64,000 nt of DNA. Source: Clostridia bacterium. GTDB lineage: Bacteria > Bacillota > Clostridia > Oscillospirales > CAG-272. Below, in pieces: positions 52,031-60,887 of the stretch (position 1 is its first letter; each line of letters opens with the position of its first letter). The DNA lies in contig JAFTZH010000054.1 in the NCBI GenBank assembly GCA_017464565.1, positions 1 to 64,000 of the forward strand, written 5' to 3'. Below the pieces are notes generated by a model. That model saw only the letters and a program-made list of their open reading frames with translations. It did no database searches and was not told the DNA's origin. The position numbers and the translations under genes were made by a program.

Positions 52031-53755
52031 TTATCGGTAACTTGACTGCGTAACCGCAAAGGGAGTTGCGTCCGCGGCAGTGACTGCCTCTCTGATGGCG
52101 GCAAGCTCTGCTTCGCCTATATAGTCGTAGGCGGTCGGATACCACGTAATAAGATCGGGGTCTCCTCCGAACAAAGTAACGTACCAGCTCATACTTACGA
52201 GATATCGTCCGAGTCCCAGGGACAAATGTGCCGAGTCTCTCACGAGATTTTCACCGATAAAGCTTGTTCTCATATTCTGAATGGACGTTCCCGAAGGAAT
52301 GATAACCTCGTATTTGTCGCCCGAATCAACGTATTTTTTAGTTGCGTCAACTATCATACTATAGTTTTTCGCCTGATCGTAGTCGTACAGCTTCTGGCTG
52401 CTATGATTCAGACCTTTTGCCAAAGCCCAGACCATCTGCCAGACGATTTTGCAGTCAGCGGATTTTGTAGCGGTGTTATTTACGTAGTTGTAGAAATTAT
52501 CAAGATTTTTATAATACGATTCTACTCCGCCGCTTGTAGCCTGCTGAAGTGAAATAATATCCCATTCGGTATAAGTGAGACCATACTTGAGATTGACGTC
52601 ATCGCTTCCCGTTACCCATTGTCCGTTGGTGTTCAAACGGAATTTATATTGCGCCTGATTATTCTGCGCAAGCGTCCAATGGTTTTCGATAGTAGCTCCG
52701 CCTTTAGCGAGATTTCCCAATGTAATGTCTTCGTATCCCGCGTCGTGCAGGATATTCCACAGGTGCTCGAAGGCGTCGTCGCTCCAACTGTTTCCGATAG
52801 CAAGCAGGCGTATTCTTCCCAAGGATGGAGGGGTTTCCGTCTTTTCAAAATCGGTTATTTCAAGCTCTAAATCGGAAGAAGCGTCCGACGGAAAATATTC
52901 ATCCGCAAAGGCTTTGAGTCCCGATTTCAAGGTATAGGTGGTATCGCCGTCTATATATATCAAAGAGTTCTTAACGCCAAGACGGTAAGAGCCGCTCGCG
53001 AGCGTTTGTTCGGAAGGGAAAAGTGAGCTTTGGCCCACCGCGATTACGTGTTCATAAGAAGAAGCTTGTTCCGCGGGGATTATATTAAGGCTGATTCCCG
53101 CAATATCTATAAGACGATTGTTAATTACACGTGAGCAGTCTTTATAGTTCGGAGACTCCGCGGTAGATGGCGCGTACGCAATAACGTAATCTTTTACGTT
53201 GATTCCGTTTATAGTTATCTGATTTACGGGATAATCAATAAGGTTATTTTTTACTTCTTTGTCAGCGGCAAAGCTTATTTCGGACGAATCGAGAAGCTCC
53301 GTAAATTGAGCCGCGGCAGAAAGAGTTGTTCTGTCGTCGTCTCCGATAATAACCAATTTTGAACCTACCATTGTAATAACACTCTCTCCAAGTCTGAGCT
53401 TTTTGTGAATTTCTTGGGATTCCTTGCGGTTCGTAAGTCCTATAAGTATCTCAAATTCGCTCTCGGCAATTTCAGAATCTCTGCCGTGAGCAACCTCTAT
53501 ACCGTATACGCTCAGTATCTTATTGTAGATTTTAGCCATTGCCGAGGCAACCTGACCTTTTGCGTCGTTTGGATATACGATGGTGTAATCGCAGCCCTCC
53601 CGAGAGATTATTTTATAAATAACGTCTTCAAGCCGTTCGCTTGAGCTAATGCTCGTCTCCGCCGGCGTATCGGTATTCGGCGCTCCCTTGCAGGAAGAAA
53701 GTATTGGCAATAACAAAAGGATCAATGAGAGCAGTAAAATAAAAAACCTTTTCAT
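52031..53755 (-). CDS. DUF4886-type SGNH-like lipoprotein with tandem N-terminal module
   Basis: 574 residues from ATG 53755 (GGAGGATATTTTA upstream). Signal peptide with lipobox LSSC (Cys ~22). Residues ~45-310 hold two copies of the same module as the lipoprotein at 10163: copy 1 with YTIVYP...EILIGLTNR...VGSKLVIIG, copy 2 with DYVIAYAP...HVIAVGQS...KNSLIYIDG. The C-terminal ~250 residues are DUF4886: RLLAIGNSWSDDAFEHLW (Ser nucleophile in GNSW), DIISLQQATSGG, and RDSAHLSLGLGRYL with a conserved Asp/His pair as in SGNH hydrolases. Probably a surface esterase on a glycan. Confidence 0.83.
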   Translation of the reverse strand: MKRFFILLLSLILLLLPILSSCKGAPNTDTPAETSISSSERLEDVIYKIISREGCDYTIVYPNDAKGQVASAMAKIYNKILSVYGIEVAHGRDSEIAESEFEILIGLTNRKESQEIHKKLRLGESVITMVGSKLVIIGDDDRTTLSAAAQFTELLDSSEISFAADKEVKNNLIDYPVNQITINGINVKDYVIAYAPSTAESPNYKDCSRVINNRLIDIAGISLNIIPAEQASSYEHVIAVGQSSLFPSEQTLASGSYRLGVKNSLIYIDGDTTYTLKSGLKAFADEYFPSDASSDLELEITDFEKTETPPSLGRIRLLAIGNSWSDDAFEHLWNILHDAGYEDITLGNLAKGGATIENHWTLAQNNQAQYKFRLNTNGQWVTGSDDVNLKYGLTYTEWDIISLQQATSGGVESYYKNLDNFYNYVNNTATKSADCKIVWQMVWALAKGLNHSSQKLYDYDQAKNYSMIVDATKKYVDSGDKYEVIIPSGTSIQNMRTSFIGENLVRDSAHLSLGLGRYLVSMSWYVTLFGGDPDLITWYPTAYDYIGEAELAAIREAVTAADATPFAVTQSSYR

Positions 53756-53798
53756 TAAAATATCCTCCAAATACGTTTTTATTGTCAAATTAAAATGT

Positions 53799-53856
53799 AT
53801 AAGATATAAGATAATTATAATATAATTTCAAAAATCAATCAACCCTTATATCTTAT
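53799..53856 (-). promoter_or_regulatory. Promoter bracketed by a 12-bp inverted repeat
   Basis: On the minus strand: ATAAGATATAAG (53856-53845), 2 bases, TTGATT (53842-53837), 17-base spacer, TATAAT (53819-53814), 3 bases, CTTATATCTTAT (53810-53799). The two 12-base arms are perfect complements and fit tightly around the promoter, as operators for a repressor would. Confidence 0.75.
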
Positions 53857-53924
53857 TTTTGATGTTTTGAACAAAAAACTTTAACTCGTTTATAAATTAT
53901 AACAAAAGCAGAGCTTATATAAGC

Positions 53925-53994
53925 TCTGCTCGGTCCGCATAACAGAAAATGGCATTTTCGAAGTTATGGGAGGAAAAAACGTTTCTCCTCCCAT
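53925..53994 (-). terminator. Two tandem terminator hairpins after mrdA
   Basis: ATGGGAGGA...TCCTCCCAT (53966-53994) lies 9 bases past the mrdA stop. GCAGAGCTTAT and complement (53927-53948) follows and is trailed by TTTTGTTATAA on the minus strand. Confidence 0.75.
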
Positions 53995-54002
53995 ATAAGC
54001 TT

Positions 54003-56018
54003 TTATTTCTTTTTATTCTCAAAATATTTCTCGAATACGTCTGCCACGGGGATTGCCGCGTTGCCTCCGTTCACACCCTGCTCGATGACGCATACCGATA
54101 CTATTTCGGGCGAGTCGAGGGGAGCGAATCCCGCGAAGAGCGCGTAATCTTTCTTGCCCGAAACCTCCGCCGTACCCGTTTTGCCGCCAACCTCCGCGTC
54201 AACCGACATAAAGTATTTCGTAAGGCTTGAGCTTTCAAGAACCTGCCTCATACCCGCTATCAGCGTGTCGTACGTGCTGTCGGAGATATCCACCGAGTCG
54301 AGTATCTGCGGGTTATAGATTATTCTCGGCTCGTCGGCGTAAAAATCCTTGACCGAATGAAGCAGATGCGCGCTGTATCGGTCTCCGCCGTTTACTACCG
54401 AGGACATAAATACTCCGAGCTGTAAGGGGGTGTAAGTATGGTCCGACTGACCTATGACAGCCGAGAGATCGTCTCCCTGCGTCCACGTGCCTCCGAGAAG
54501 CTCTCGGTATTCGGTTCCCGCCACGCTTCCCGTCCTCTCTGGCAGTTCTATGCCCGTGGAAACTCCAAGCCCCAATTTTGAGGTGTAGGAATTTATACTG
54601 TCGGTTCCCATTCTCCAGCCTATTTCGTAGAAAAAGCAGTTACAGGAAACTCCTATCGCGTCTATAACGTTGATGTCCCCGTGTTTTCCGTCTTTTCCAT
54701 TAACGCCGAGACAGGTGGGTTCGTGGAGACGGGGATATGTTCCGGCGCAGTTCAGGAGAGTTGAGGAGGTTATAACGCTCTCCTCAAGCGCGGCGAGGGA
54801 AGAGCCTATCTTGTATATCGAGCCGGGGGCGTACTCTCCGAGCAGAGCCCTGTCAAGCAGGGGCTTTGCGGGGTTCTCAAGCAGCGCGTTGTAGTAGTCT
54901 ATACTGTCAAATTGAGTAATATCATAGGTGGGATACGAAGCTATGGCGAGTATCTCGCCCGTGTCGGGGTCGAGAGAAACCGCCGCTCCCGCATCAGAAT
55001 AAGCGAGAGAATTTACCGTGTCCCGCAGGGAATCCTCGGTGGCGATCTGAAGCTCTATGTCTATCGTGAGATAAACGTCGCTTCCGCTTATAGGCTCCTC
55101 TATATATTCCTTGCTTATCACGTTTCCGTCGGCATCGTAGCTTATCTCCATCGTTCCGTCCTGACCGCGCAGATAGCTTTCAAATTCCTTTTCACAGCCC
55201 GAAGTACCCACGTAAGCGTCCATCGGGTATCCGAGCGCGTCGTAATATTCTGCGTCCTCCGCCTGTATCTTGCCGAGCCTGCCGAGAATATGCGAGGCGT
55301 ATCCGGGGTACATATACTGTCTTTCGGAATTTGTTTTTATGTTTATGCCGTCGATATTTGCTTCCTCGACGTACGACACCAGCTCAATGCTTATATCGGA
55401 CGCTATCGTAAAGGGCTGGTAAAGACCGAATTTTATGCGCTCCATAGCGTATCTTACGCGGAGCAGAGCGGTTATTTCTTTATTTGTATAAAGCGTGGGG
55501 GAGAGGCTGTATTTGTCGATAAAATGCTCGACCAGCTCTTCCTCCGTAGTACTCGTCGTATCAAGCCCGTTGGCCTCAAGTATTTTTTTGAGGTTCTGAT
55601 ATTCCTCCGAGTCGCTGTAAGCCACCTCGTCGATATAGGTCAGATGAGGATAGGTTCCGTCGAGAACATAATAGTCCTCGCAGAGCTTGTCCGCGCTGTC
55701 CGTGGCGTTTACCGCTTCAAGTACGTTCAGTATAGAGCGGTTCAGCTCCGCCGTGGTGTCCGGTATCGCTCCGTATTCGAATACGAGGTCGTAGCTCGTG
55801 CTGTTGCCGACGAGAAGCACGCCGTTGCGGTCGTATATCTCGCCGCGCAGTCCCGATACCGTAACCGTTCTGGTATACGCTACCGAGGGGTCGGTCTCCT
55901 TGCCCGAGGAGCCTTCTATCTGGATTTTTGCGAGAACGATGACGTAAAAGAGCATTACCGCCAAAAATACCGAAAGAAGCGATATATATCTTACCGTTCG
56001 GTTAAATCCTTTTTTCAC
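54003..56018 (-). CDS. mrdA: Penicillin-binding protein 2 (class B, elongasome transpeptidase)
   Basis: 671 residues from GTG 56018. One N-terminal helix (about 10-30), then the dimerisation domain (VSGLRGEIYDRNGVLLVGN). The transpeptidase domain has SxxK in GSIYKIG, SxN in SCNC-type ISCN region (GVSCNCFFYEIG) and KTG in GGKTGTAEVSG. It cross-links peptidoglycan during rod elongation and may be the target of beta-lactams. Last gene of the maf-mreB-X-mreC-mreD-mrdA operon. Confidence 0.96.
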   Translation of the reverse strand: MKKGFNRTVRYISLLSVFLAVMLFYVIVLAKIQIEGSSGKETDPSVAYTRTVTVSGLRGEIYDRNGVLLVGNSTSYDLVFEYGAIPDTTAELNRSILNVLEAVNATDSADKLCEDYYVLDGTYPHLTYIDEVAYSDSEEYQNLKKILEANGLDTTSTTEEELVEHFIDKYSLSPTLYTNKEITALLRVRYAMERIKFGLYQPFTIASDISIELVSYVEEANIDGINIKTNSERQYMYPGYASHILGRLGKIQAEDAEYYDALGYPMDAYVGTSGCEKEFESYLRGQDGTMEISYDADGNVISKEYIEEPISGSDVYLTIDIELQIATEDSLRDTVNSLAYSDAGAAVSLDPDTGEILAIASYPTYDITQFDSIDYYNALLENPAKPLLDRALLGEYAPGSIYKIGSSLAALEESVITSSTLLNCAGTYPRLHEPTCLGVNGKDGKHGDINVIDAIGVSCNCFFYEIGWRMGTDSINSYTSKLGLGVSTGIELPERTGSVAGTEYRELLGGTWTQGDDLSAVIGQSDHTYTPLQLGVFMSSVVNGGDRYSAHLLHSVKDFYADEPRIIYNPQILDSVDISDSTYDTLIAGMRQVLESSSLTKYFMSVDAEVGGKTGTAEVSGKKDYALFAGFAPLDSPEIVSVCVIEQGVNGGNAAIPVADVFEKYFENKKK

Positions 56019-56063
56019 GGAAAAAGCCTGCCTTCCTTGATTGGTTCGTAGAAAGTAAATATT

Positions 56064-56609
56064 CTACATTTTGAATTTGTTTTTTGCCTCCGCTATCCTT
56101 ACGCACAGCTTGACGATAAAGAAAATAGGAAGTGAAAATACAGCGGTAGTCAGCGCTTCGGGAAGCAGTATGCTTTTGAATACAGCCGAAAACGCCGCGT
56201 TTTCAAACGATAGGGATATGTAAGCGTACGTGAACAGCGAGTTCAGCACGCTTGCCGCGGCGAGTACGAATATCCAGGAGAGAAAGCTCTGAAGCATCTT
56301 TTTTGAAAGCTCGGAGCAGATAAGCGCTATCGCGAAATATACGATAGGGGAAAGAGAGAGTCCCGAGCCGCCGAGCGCGTCTATCATAAAGCCGGAGGCT
56401 ATTCCGCATATTGCCGCGGTTTTCTGCGTGTCAAGCAGAGCAACGGCGGCAACGGCTCCGAGTACTATATCGGGTACCGCACTCAAAAAAGACAGATTCG
56501 TAAAGAAGGAGCATTGCGCGACACCGAGTATGAAAAAAAGAATACCGTACGCCGCGACGCGCTTGAGTACCGCCGATTTCGGCGTATCGTTTCTTCTGTG
56601 AAATGTCAT
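56064..56609 (-). CDS. mreD: Rod shape-determining membrane protein MreD
   Basis: 181 residues with about five helices (FFILGVAQCSFFTNLSFLSAVPDIVLG and later segments). Poor sequence signature, but size, topology and place between mreC and mrdA fit MreD. GGAGGT precedes ATG 56609, which overlaps the mreC stop by 4 bases. Confidence 0.88.
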   Translation of the reverse strand: MTFHRRNDTPKSAVLKRVAAYGILFFILGVAQCSFFTNLSFLSAVPDIVLGAVAAVALLDTQKTAAICGIASGFMIDALGGSGLSLSPIVYFAIALICSELSKKMLQSFLSWIFVLAAASVLNSLFTYAYISLSFENAAFSAVFKSILLPEALTTAVFSLPIFFIVKLCVRIAEAKNKFKM

Positions 56610-57457
56610 TTCTGCGTACCTCCGGCGTCGTACCCCGTTATTATCATAACGCGGCTCGTTGCGTTAATATCGGAGAAGTCAACCGCAGGCTCGACGACAG
56701 CCACGAGAGTTCTGTCCGATTCGTTTGCCTCTATCGACACCACAGTGCCTATAAGAAGCCCGTCGGGATATATATTTCCCGTGCCTCCCGTATATACCTT
56801 GTCGCCTATCTTTATATCCGATTCGGCGTCTATATGTATCATACGGCACTGTCCGTCACCTCGCAGCAGGCTGTCGCCCTCGACGACTCCCACCGCTCCG
56901 CCTCGGTCGGTATACGCGCTTACCGAGCTTGCCGTCTCGACTATGCTTACGACCTTGCACCAATCAAGCCCCGCCTCGCTTACGTATCCGAAAACTCCGT
57001 CGGCGGTAATCACGGGCATATTCTTTTTTATGCCGTGGACGCTTCCGCGGTTGAGGGTGAGTACGGTCGAGTAATTGCCCGCTTCTCTCGCCACTATCGC
57101 GGCGTCGGTAAGAAGAAGACTCGGGTGATCGGTTTTCATTTTGAGATAGCTTTTGAGCCAGTCGTTTTCTTCGCGAAGGACTTCCTTTTCGTATTCGTCG
57201 TTTTCTGCGGCTTCAAGAGCCGCGCGAAGCTCCTCGTTCTCGGCTTTGAGGTCGTCGTATTCCGTAAATACTCCGACGAAGCCCGAAACGGCGTCGGCTG
57301 CCTTTGAGGCGCACCATTCAAACGGCTTTGCCGCCGTCTTGAGCGCACTCCGCACTATGTCGGTATATCCGAATATTGAGAGAGCAGACGGTATGAGGAC
57401 GAGCAGGACCGCGACGGCAAGGCATATCACGAAGAATTTCGATTTGTAGAACTTCAT
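56606..57457 (-). CDS. mreC: Rod shape-determining protein MreC
   Basis: 283 residues. One N-terminal membrane helix (about 8-28), a coiled coil (DLKAENEELRAALEAAENDEYEKEV region, ~70-105) and a beta-rich periplasmic-type domain with LNRGSVHGIKKNMPVITADG and GYVSEAGLDWCKVV. It links MreB filaments to PBP2. AAAGGAGA precedes ATG 57457. Confidence 0.95.
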   Translation of the reverse strand: MKFYKSKFFVICLAVAVLLVLIPSALSIFGYTDIVRSALKTAAKPFEWCASKAADAVSGFVGVFTEYDDLKAENEELRAALEAAENDEYEKEVLREENDWLKSYLKMKTDHPSLLLTDAAIVAREAGNYSTVLTLNRGSVHGIKKNMPVITADGVFGYVSEAGLDWCKVVSIVETASSVSAYTDRGGAVGVVEGDSLLRGDGQCRMIHIDAESDIKIGDKVYTGGTGNIYPDGLLIGTVVSIEANESDRTLVAVVEPAVDFSDINATSRVMIITGYDAGGTQK

Positions 57458-57498
57458 AGCGTCTCCTTTCTCTTATATTCCGCTTGGATTTTAAAGCT

Positions 57499-58194
57499 TT
57501 ATTTCTGCGCGGTATCTTTCTTTGCCGCGGTATTTTTCTTGTTCTTTTTCTTAGGTATCGGAGGGTATTTTGCATCGAATTTCAGGTTAAGGGAAGAGAA
57601 GTCGGTCTTTTTTTCTATTCTTTCCCAATCCTTCTCGCTGCCCTCAAAATGGATCTCGCAGAGAGACGGGCAATCCTCGAATATATTCTCGCCTATTTCT
57701 TTGAGAGTCGAGGGAAGAAAAACGCATTTCAATTCTTCGTTTTTAGGCGACGAGAAGGCGCGGTCGTCGATTCTTATAACGTCAAAGCCAATAATGCGGG
57801 AGGGTAACCAGAATACCTCTCCGTATCTCGCGCGGCACGCCGAAACGGCGGCTCCGCCCGCGATGCTTTTGTATTTCACGCCGAGCTTTTTGTACGCTTC
57901 GTCCGATACGAACACCGCGTAGATTACGGCGGCAACGGCTCCTATCGAAAGCCCTATTACGACGTTATACGCCACGGCTACCGCCACCGCGAGAACGACG
58001 GCGACGCATATGGCGAAGAGAAGCTGATTGTAATAGTTGTGAAATTGCAGGTTCCGCTTTGCGTATTCCTTGTGCGGCGGCAGAGCGGGACGCTCTTCTT
58101 TTACCTCTTGCTTGGGAACTGAAGCGGTCTTAACGTCGTTTTCGGTATCGGCATTTTGCACTTTAATTTCTTCACGCTCGTTTATTTCAGACAT
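57499..58194 (-). CDS. Membrane protein with a BspA-like leucine-rich repeat, inserted in the mre operon
   Basis: 231 residues, CGGAG before ATG 58194. An acidic/Lys-rich soluble N-terminus (~55 residues) is followed by two helices (about 62-105) and a C-terminal segment resembling BspA-type LRR_5: FLPSTLKEIGENIFEDCPSL, then CEIHFEGSEKDWERI. It ends in a Lys-rich tail (KKKNKKNTAAKKDTAQK). Not a usual member of the mre operon; whether it acts in cell shape is not known. Spacing of 30-40 bases on each side suggests co-transcription. Confidence 0.65.
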   Translation of the reverse strand: MSEINEREEIKVQNADTENDVKTASVPKQEVKEERPALPPHKEYAKRNLQFHNYYNQLLFAICVAVVLAVAVAVAYNVVIGLSIGAVAAVIYAVFVSDEAYKKLGVKYKSIAGGAAVSACRARYGEVFWLPSRIIGFDVIRIDDRAFSSPKNEELKCVFLPSTLKEIGENIFEDCPSLCEIHFEGSEKDWERIEKKTDFSSLNLKFDAKYPPIPKKKNKKNTAAKKDTAQK

Positions 58195-58224
58195 AATTTA
58201 TCTCCGTTATATGATATTTTTAAT

Positions 58225-59232
58225 CTATTTTCCTCTGTATTTCAGGACGTCTCCCATCATACGCTCGCTCTCGATAACCCGTCCTATTCCCGCGCATACG
58301 CTGTCGAAGGGATTTTTTGCGATATTGACTTTTATTCCCGTTTTTTCGGCTATAAGCGTACTTATTCCGCGCAGATACGCGCCTCCTCCGGTAAGCGTCA
58401 TTCCGTTGTCGTATATATCGGAGGATAGCTCGGGGGGAGTATCCTCAAGCGTCGCCTTTATGGCGTTTATCATCTGGTCAAGCTCCTCGCTCATAGCTAA
58501 TCTGATGTCGTCGGAATTTACGAGCGCCGAGGTAGCGTGTCCCGTGCGAAGCTCTCTGCCGAATACCTCCTGCGTTCCGAACGGGGCGGAGAAGTGAGCC
58601 GCTCCTATTCTTACTTTTAAGTGTTCAGCGGTTACGTCGCCGATAAGTACGTTTTTTTCGGAGCGAAGATATTCTATTATAGATTCGTCAAGCGAGTCCC
58701 CGGCTACCCGTATCGAGCGGGATGAAACTATCCCGCCGAGGCTCATAACCGCGACCTCGGTGGTCCCTCCGCCGATGTCCACTATCATAGAGCCCTTCGG
58801 TCCTCCGACGCGAAGCCCCGTTCCGATAGCCGCCGCGAGCGGCTCCTCAATAAGCGCTACCGATCTCGCTCCCGCCTCAAACATAACGTCCTCTACCGCC
58901 CGCTTTTCTACCTCGGTAACGCCGTAAGGAACGCACACTATTACGACGGGACGGCTGAAAAAAGCGATAGAGTCGGTCAGTTCAAAAAAACTTCTAATCA
59001 TTTTAGCGGTTACGTCAAAATCGGCGATAACTCCGTTTTTAAGAGGTCTGAAGGCTTGTATTCCCTCGGGTGTTTTTCCGAGCATACGTTTTGCCGAACG
59101 GCCTATCGCGACTATTTCGCGAGTTTCTTTGTCGATAGAAACTACTGACGGCGTGCGTAAGATTATTCCTTTGCCCTTCATATAAATGAAAGTGTTTGCC
59201 GTACCGAGATCTACGCCCAAAATTTTCGGCAT
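58225..59232 (-). CDS. mreB: Rod shape-determining actin-like protein MreB
   Basis: 335 residues, typical. Phosphate 1 motif GVDLGTANTFIY, SVVSIDKETREIVAIG, phosphate 2 IVDIGGGTTEVAVMSLGG and adenosine motif LTGGGAYLRGI mark the actin fold. It forms filaments under the membrane that direct elongation. AAGGAGG precedes ATG 59232. Confidence 0.98.
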   Translation of the reverse strand: MPKILGVDLGTANTFIYMKGKGIILRTPSVVSIDKETREIVAIGRSAKRMLGKTPEGIQAFRPLKNGVIADFDVTAKMIRSFFELTDSIAFFSRPVVIVCVPYGVTEVEKRAVEDVMFEAGARSVALIEEPLAAAIGTGLRVGGPKGSMIVDIGGGTTEVAVMSLGGIVSSRSIRVAGDSLDESIIEYLRSEKNVLIGDVTAEHLKVRIGAAHFSAPFGTQEVFGRELRTGHATSALVNSDDIRLAMSEELDQMINAIKATLEDTPPELSSDIYDNGMTLTGGGAYLRGISTLIAEKTGIKVNIAKNPFDSVCAGIGRVIESERMMGDVLKYRGK

Positions 59233-59273
59233 AACGTATCCTCCTTTCCCAAGTCTTTAATCTGTATGGTTTG

Positions 59274-59861
59274 TTATAATACGGGATATCCCAGGCATTT
59301 GCGGTGCAGGTCGTTAAAAAGGTTTACGGGGAAGCCTACGACGCCGAAATAACAGCCTTCTATGCGGTTTATCCAAAGGGAAGCACGTCCCTGTATTCCG
59401 TAAGCTCCGGCTTTGTCGAACGGCTCGTCTGTGTCCACGTAATCGTTTATCTCGCTCTCTGACAGCTTATCAAAATAAACCTTCGTTTCGGAATGAGATA
59501 CGAAGCTCTCACCGCCTTTTATCAATGCCACTCCGCTGACCACCGTATGAGAGTTTCCGGAAAGAAGCCGCAGCATTCTTTTTGCGTCGGTGCGGTCGCG
59601 CGGCTTTCCGAGTATCTCGCCCCCGCAAAAAACCACGGTGTCGGCAGAGATTATCACGTCGTCCTCCGAAAGCTCGCCTTTTTGCGAAAGAAGCTCCGCG
59701 GCCGCGCGCCCTTTTCTGCGCGCCAGCTCCTCGGCAAGCTCCGACGGGTCGGAAAGAGAGCTTGTCTCGTCGGTATCCGCCGTTACCACGGTAAAATCAA
59801 TTCCTATATTCGTCAGTATCTCCCGTCGTCTTGGGGAGCGCGATGCGAGAATATATCTCAT
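59274..59861 (-). CDS. maf: Maf-family nucleotide pyrophosphatase
   Basis: 195 residues. N-terminal LASRSPRRREILTNIGIDFTV and ISADTVVFCGGEILGKPRD, then EPFDKAGAYGIQGRAS, are the family's signatures. Maf hydrolyses non-canonical or pyrimidine NTPs and is linked to septum formation. It is the first gene of the mre operon; its promoter lies at 59924. Confidence 0.96.
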   Translation of the reverse strand: MRYILASRSPRRREILTNIGIDFTVVTADTDETSSLSDPSELAEELARRKGRAAAELLSQKGELSEDDVIISADTVVFCGGEILGKPRDRTDAKRMLRLLSGNSHTVVSGVALIKGGESFVSHSETKVYFDKLSESEINDYVDTDEPFDKAGAYGIQGRASLWINRIEGCYFGVVGFPVNLFNDLHRKCLGYPVL

Positions 59862-59923
59862 ATTTTTCTCCGATAAAGCAATTTGTACGCCAAACGTATT
59901 TTAAGATAATATTATCCATAATA

Positions 59924-59952
59924 ATTATAGCACACTGAACTCCTTTTTGCAA
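59924..59952 (-). promoter_or_regulatory. Promoter of the maf-mre-mrdA operon
   Basis: On the minus strand TTGCAA (59952-59947), 17-base spacer, TATAAT (59929-59924). Confidence 0.75.
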
Positions 59953-60003
59953 TACGTTATAGGGCTAATAAATGAAAATATATTATTAAAATCAGTGCAA
60001 ATC

Positions 60004-60032
60004 TTGAAAAAAAAGAGAAATTATGTTATACT
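60004..60032 (+). promoter_or_regulatory. Promoter of the birA-tmk operon
   Basis: TTGAAA (60004-60009), 17-base spacer, TATACT (60027-60032), 48 bases before ATG 60081. Confidence 0.8.
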
Positions 60033-60080
60033 GAAAGCATAAAAAAGCGAGCCTTTCGGCAGACCTTGCACGGAGGATAT

Positions 60081-60887
60081 ATGAAGCACGGCTTTATCGA
60101 AAATAACGAGGGGATTTCCGCCGAATCCATCTGCGGAATTCTTAAAAGCAAAGAAATAAAGGTATGCGTTCTCGATTCGGTCGATTCCACGAATAACGAG
60201 GCGAGGCGTATGGCGGAGCGCGGAGACGAGGCGCCCGCTCTTATAATAGCAAATTCGCAGAGCGCGGGCAGAGGGCGAATGGGCAGGAGCTTTTATTCTC
60301 CCTCTCAAACGGGGCTTTATATGTCATTGCTTCTCGGAGCGCGGGCGGATATGGCGGATAACGTAAGGCTGACCACGGCGGCGGCGGTCGCCGTTTGCAG
60401 GTCGATAGACGAGATTTGCGGAAAGGCTTCGGGCATAAAATGGGTAAACGACGTGTATCTTGACGGAAGGAAGATATGCGGTATTCTATGCGAGAGCTTT
60501 TCGGTGTCCGCCGGAGGCAGATTCGCCGTGGTGGGAATAGGCTTGAATCTTCACACCGAGAGCTTTCCCAAAGAGCTTGCGGACAAAGCGGCGTCCCTCT
60601 TTCCCGAGGGAGACGGAAGGGCGGTTTTTGCCGCGTCGATAACCGACAAGCTCTACGGCTTTTACCGTGAGCCTGACGCTGAAAATATTATGGAATATTA
60701 CAGAGGCAGGTCTCTCGTGTTGGGAAAAAAGATAATTTTTACCGAGAACGGAAAGGCGGTCGAGGGCTTTGCCGAAGATGTGGACGATTTCGGAGGTCTT
60801 GGCGTAAGACTTCGCGACGGAAGTTTGCGGAGACTTTCGGGGGGCGAGATATCTCTCCGTCTCGGAGATAAAGGAGATATATTATGA
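60081..60887 (+). CDS. birA: Biotin--[acetyl-CoA-carboxylase] ligase without DNA-binding domain
   Basis: 268 residues from ATG 60081 (GGAGGA just upstream). SVDSTNNEARRMAERGDEAP, then SAGRGRMGRSFYSP, then IKWVNDVYLDGRKICGIL, VVGIGLNLH and a C-terminal SH3-like domain are the catalytic signatures. It attaches biotin to the carrier protein of carboxylases via biotinyl-AMP. The N-terminal winged HTH of bifunctional BirA is absent, so it is a monofunctional (class I) enzyme with no repressor role. Overlaps tmk by 4 bases. Confidence 0.95.
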   Translation: MKHGFIENNEGISAESICGILKSKEIKVCVLDSVDSTNNEARRMAERGDEAPALIIANSQSAGRGRMGRSFYSPSQTGLYMSLLLGARADMADNVRLTTAAAVAVCRSIDEICGKASGIKWVNDVYLDGRKICGILCESFSVSAGGRFAVVGIGLNLHTESFPKELADKAASLFPEGDGRAVFAASITDKLYGFYREPDAENIMEYYRGRSLVLGKKIIFTENGKAVEGFAEDVDDFGGLGVRLRDGSLRRLSGGEISLRLGDKGDIL

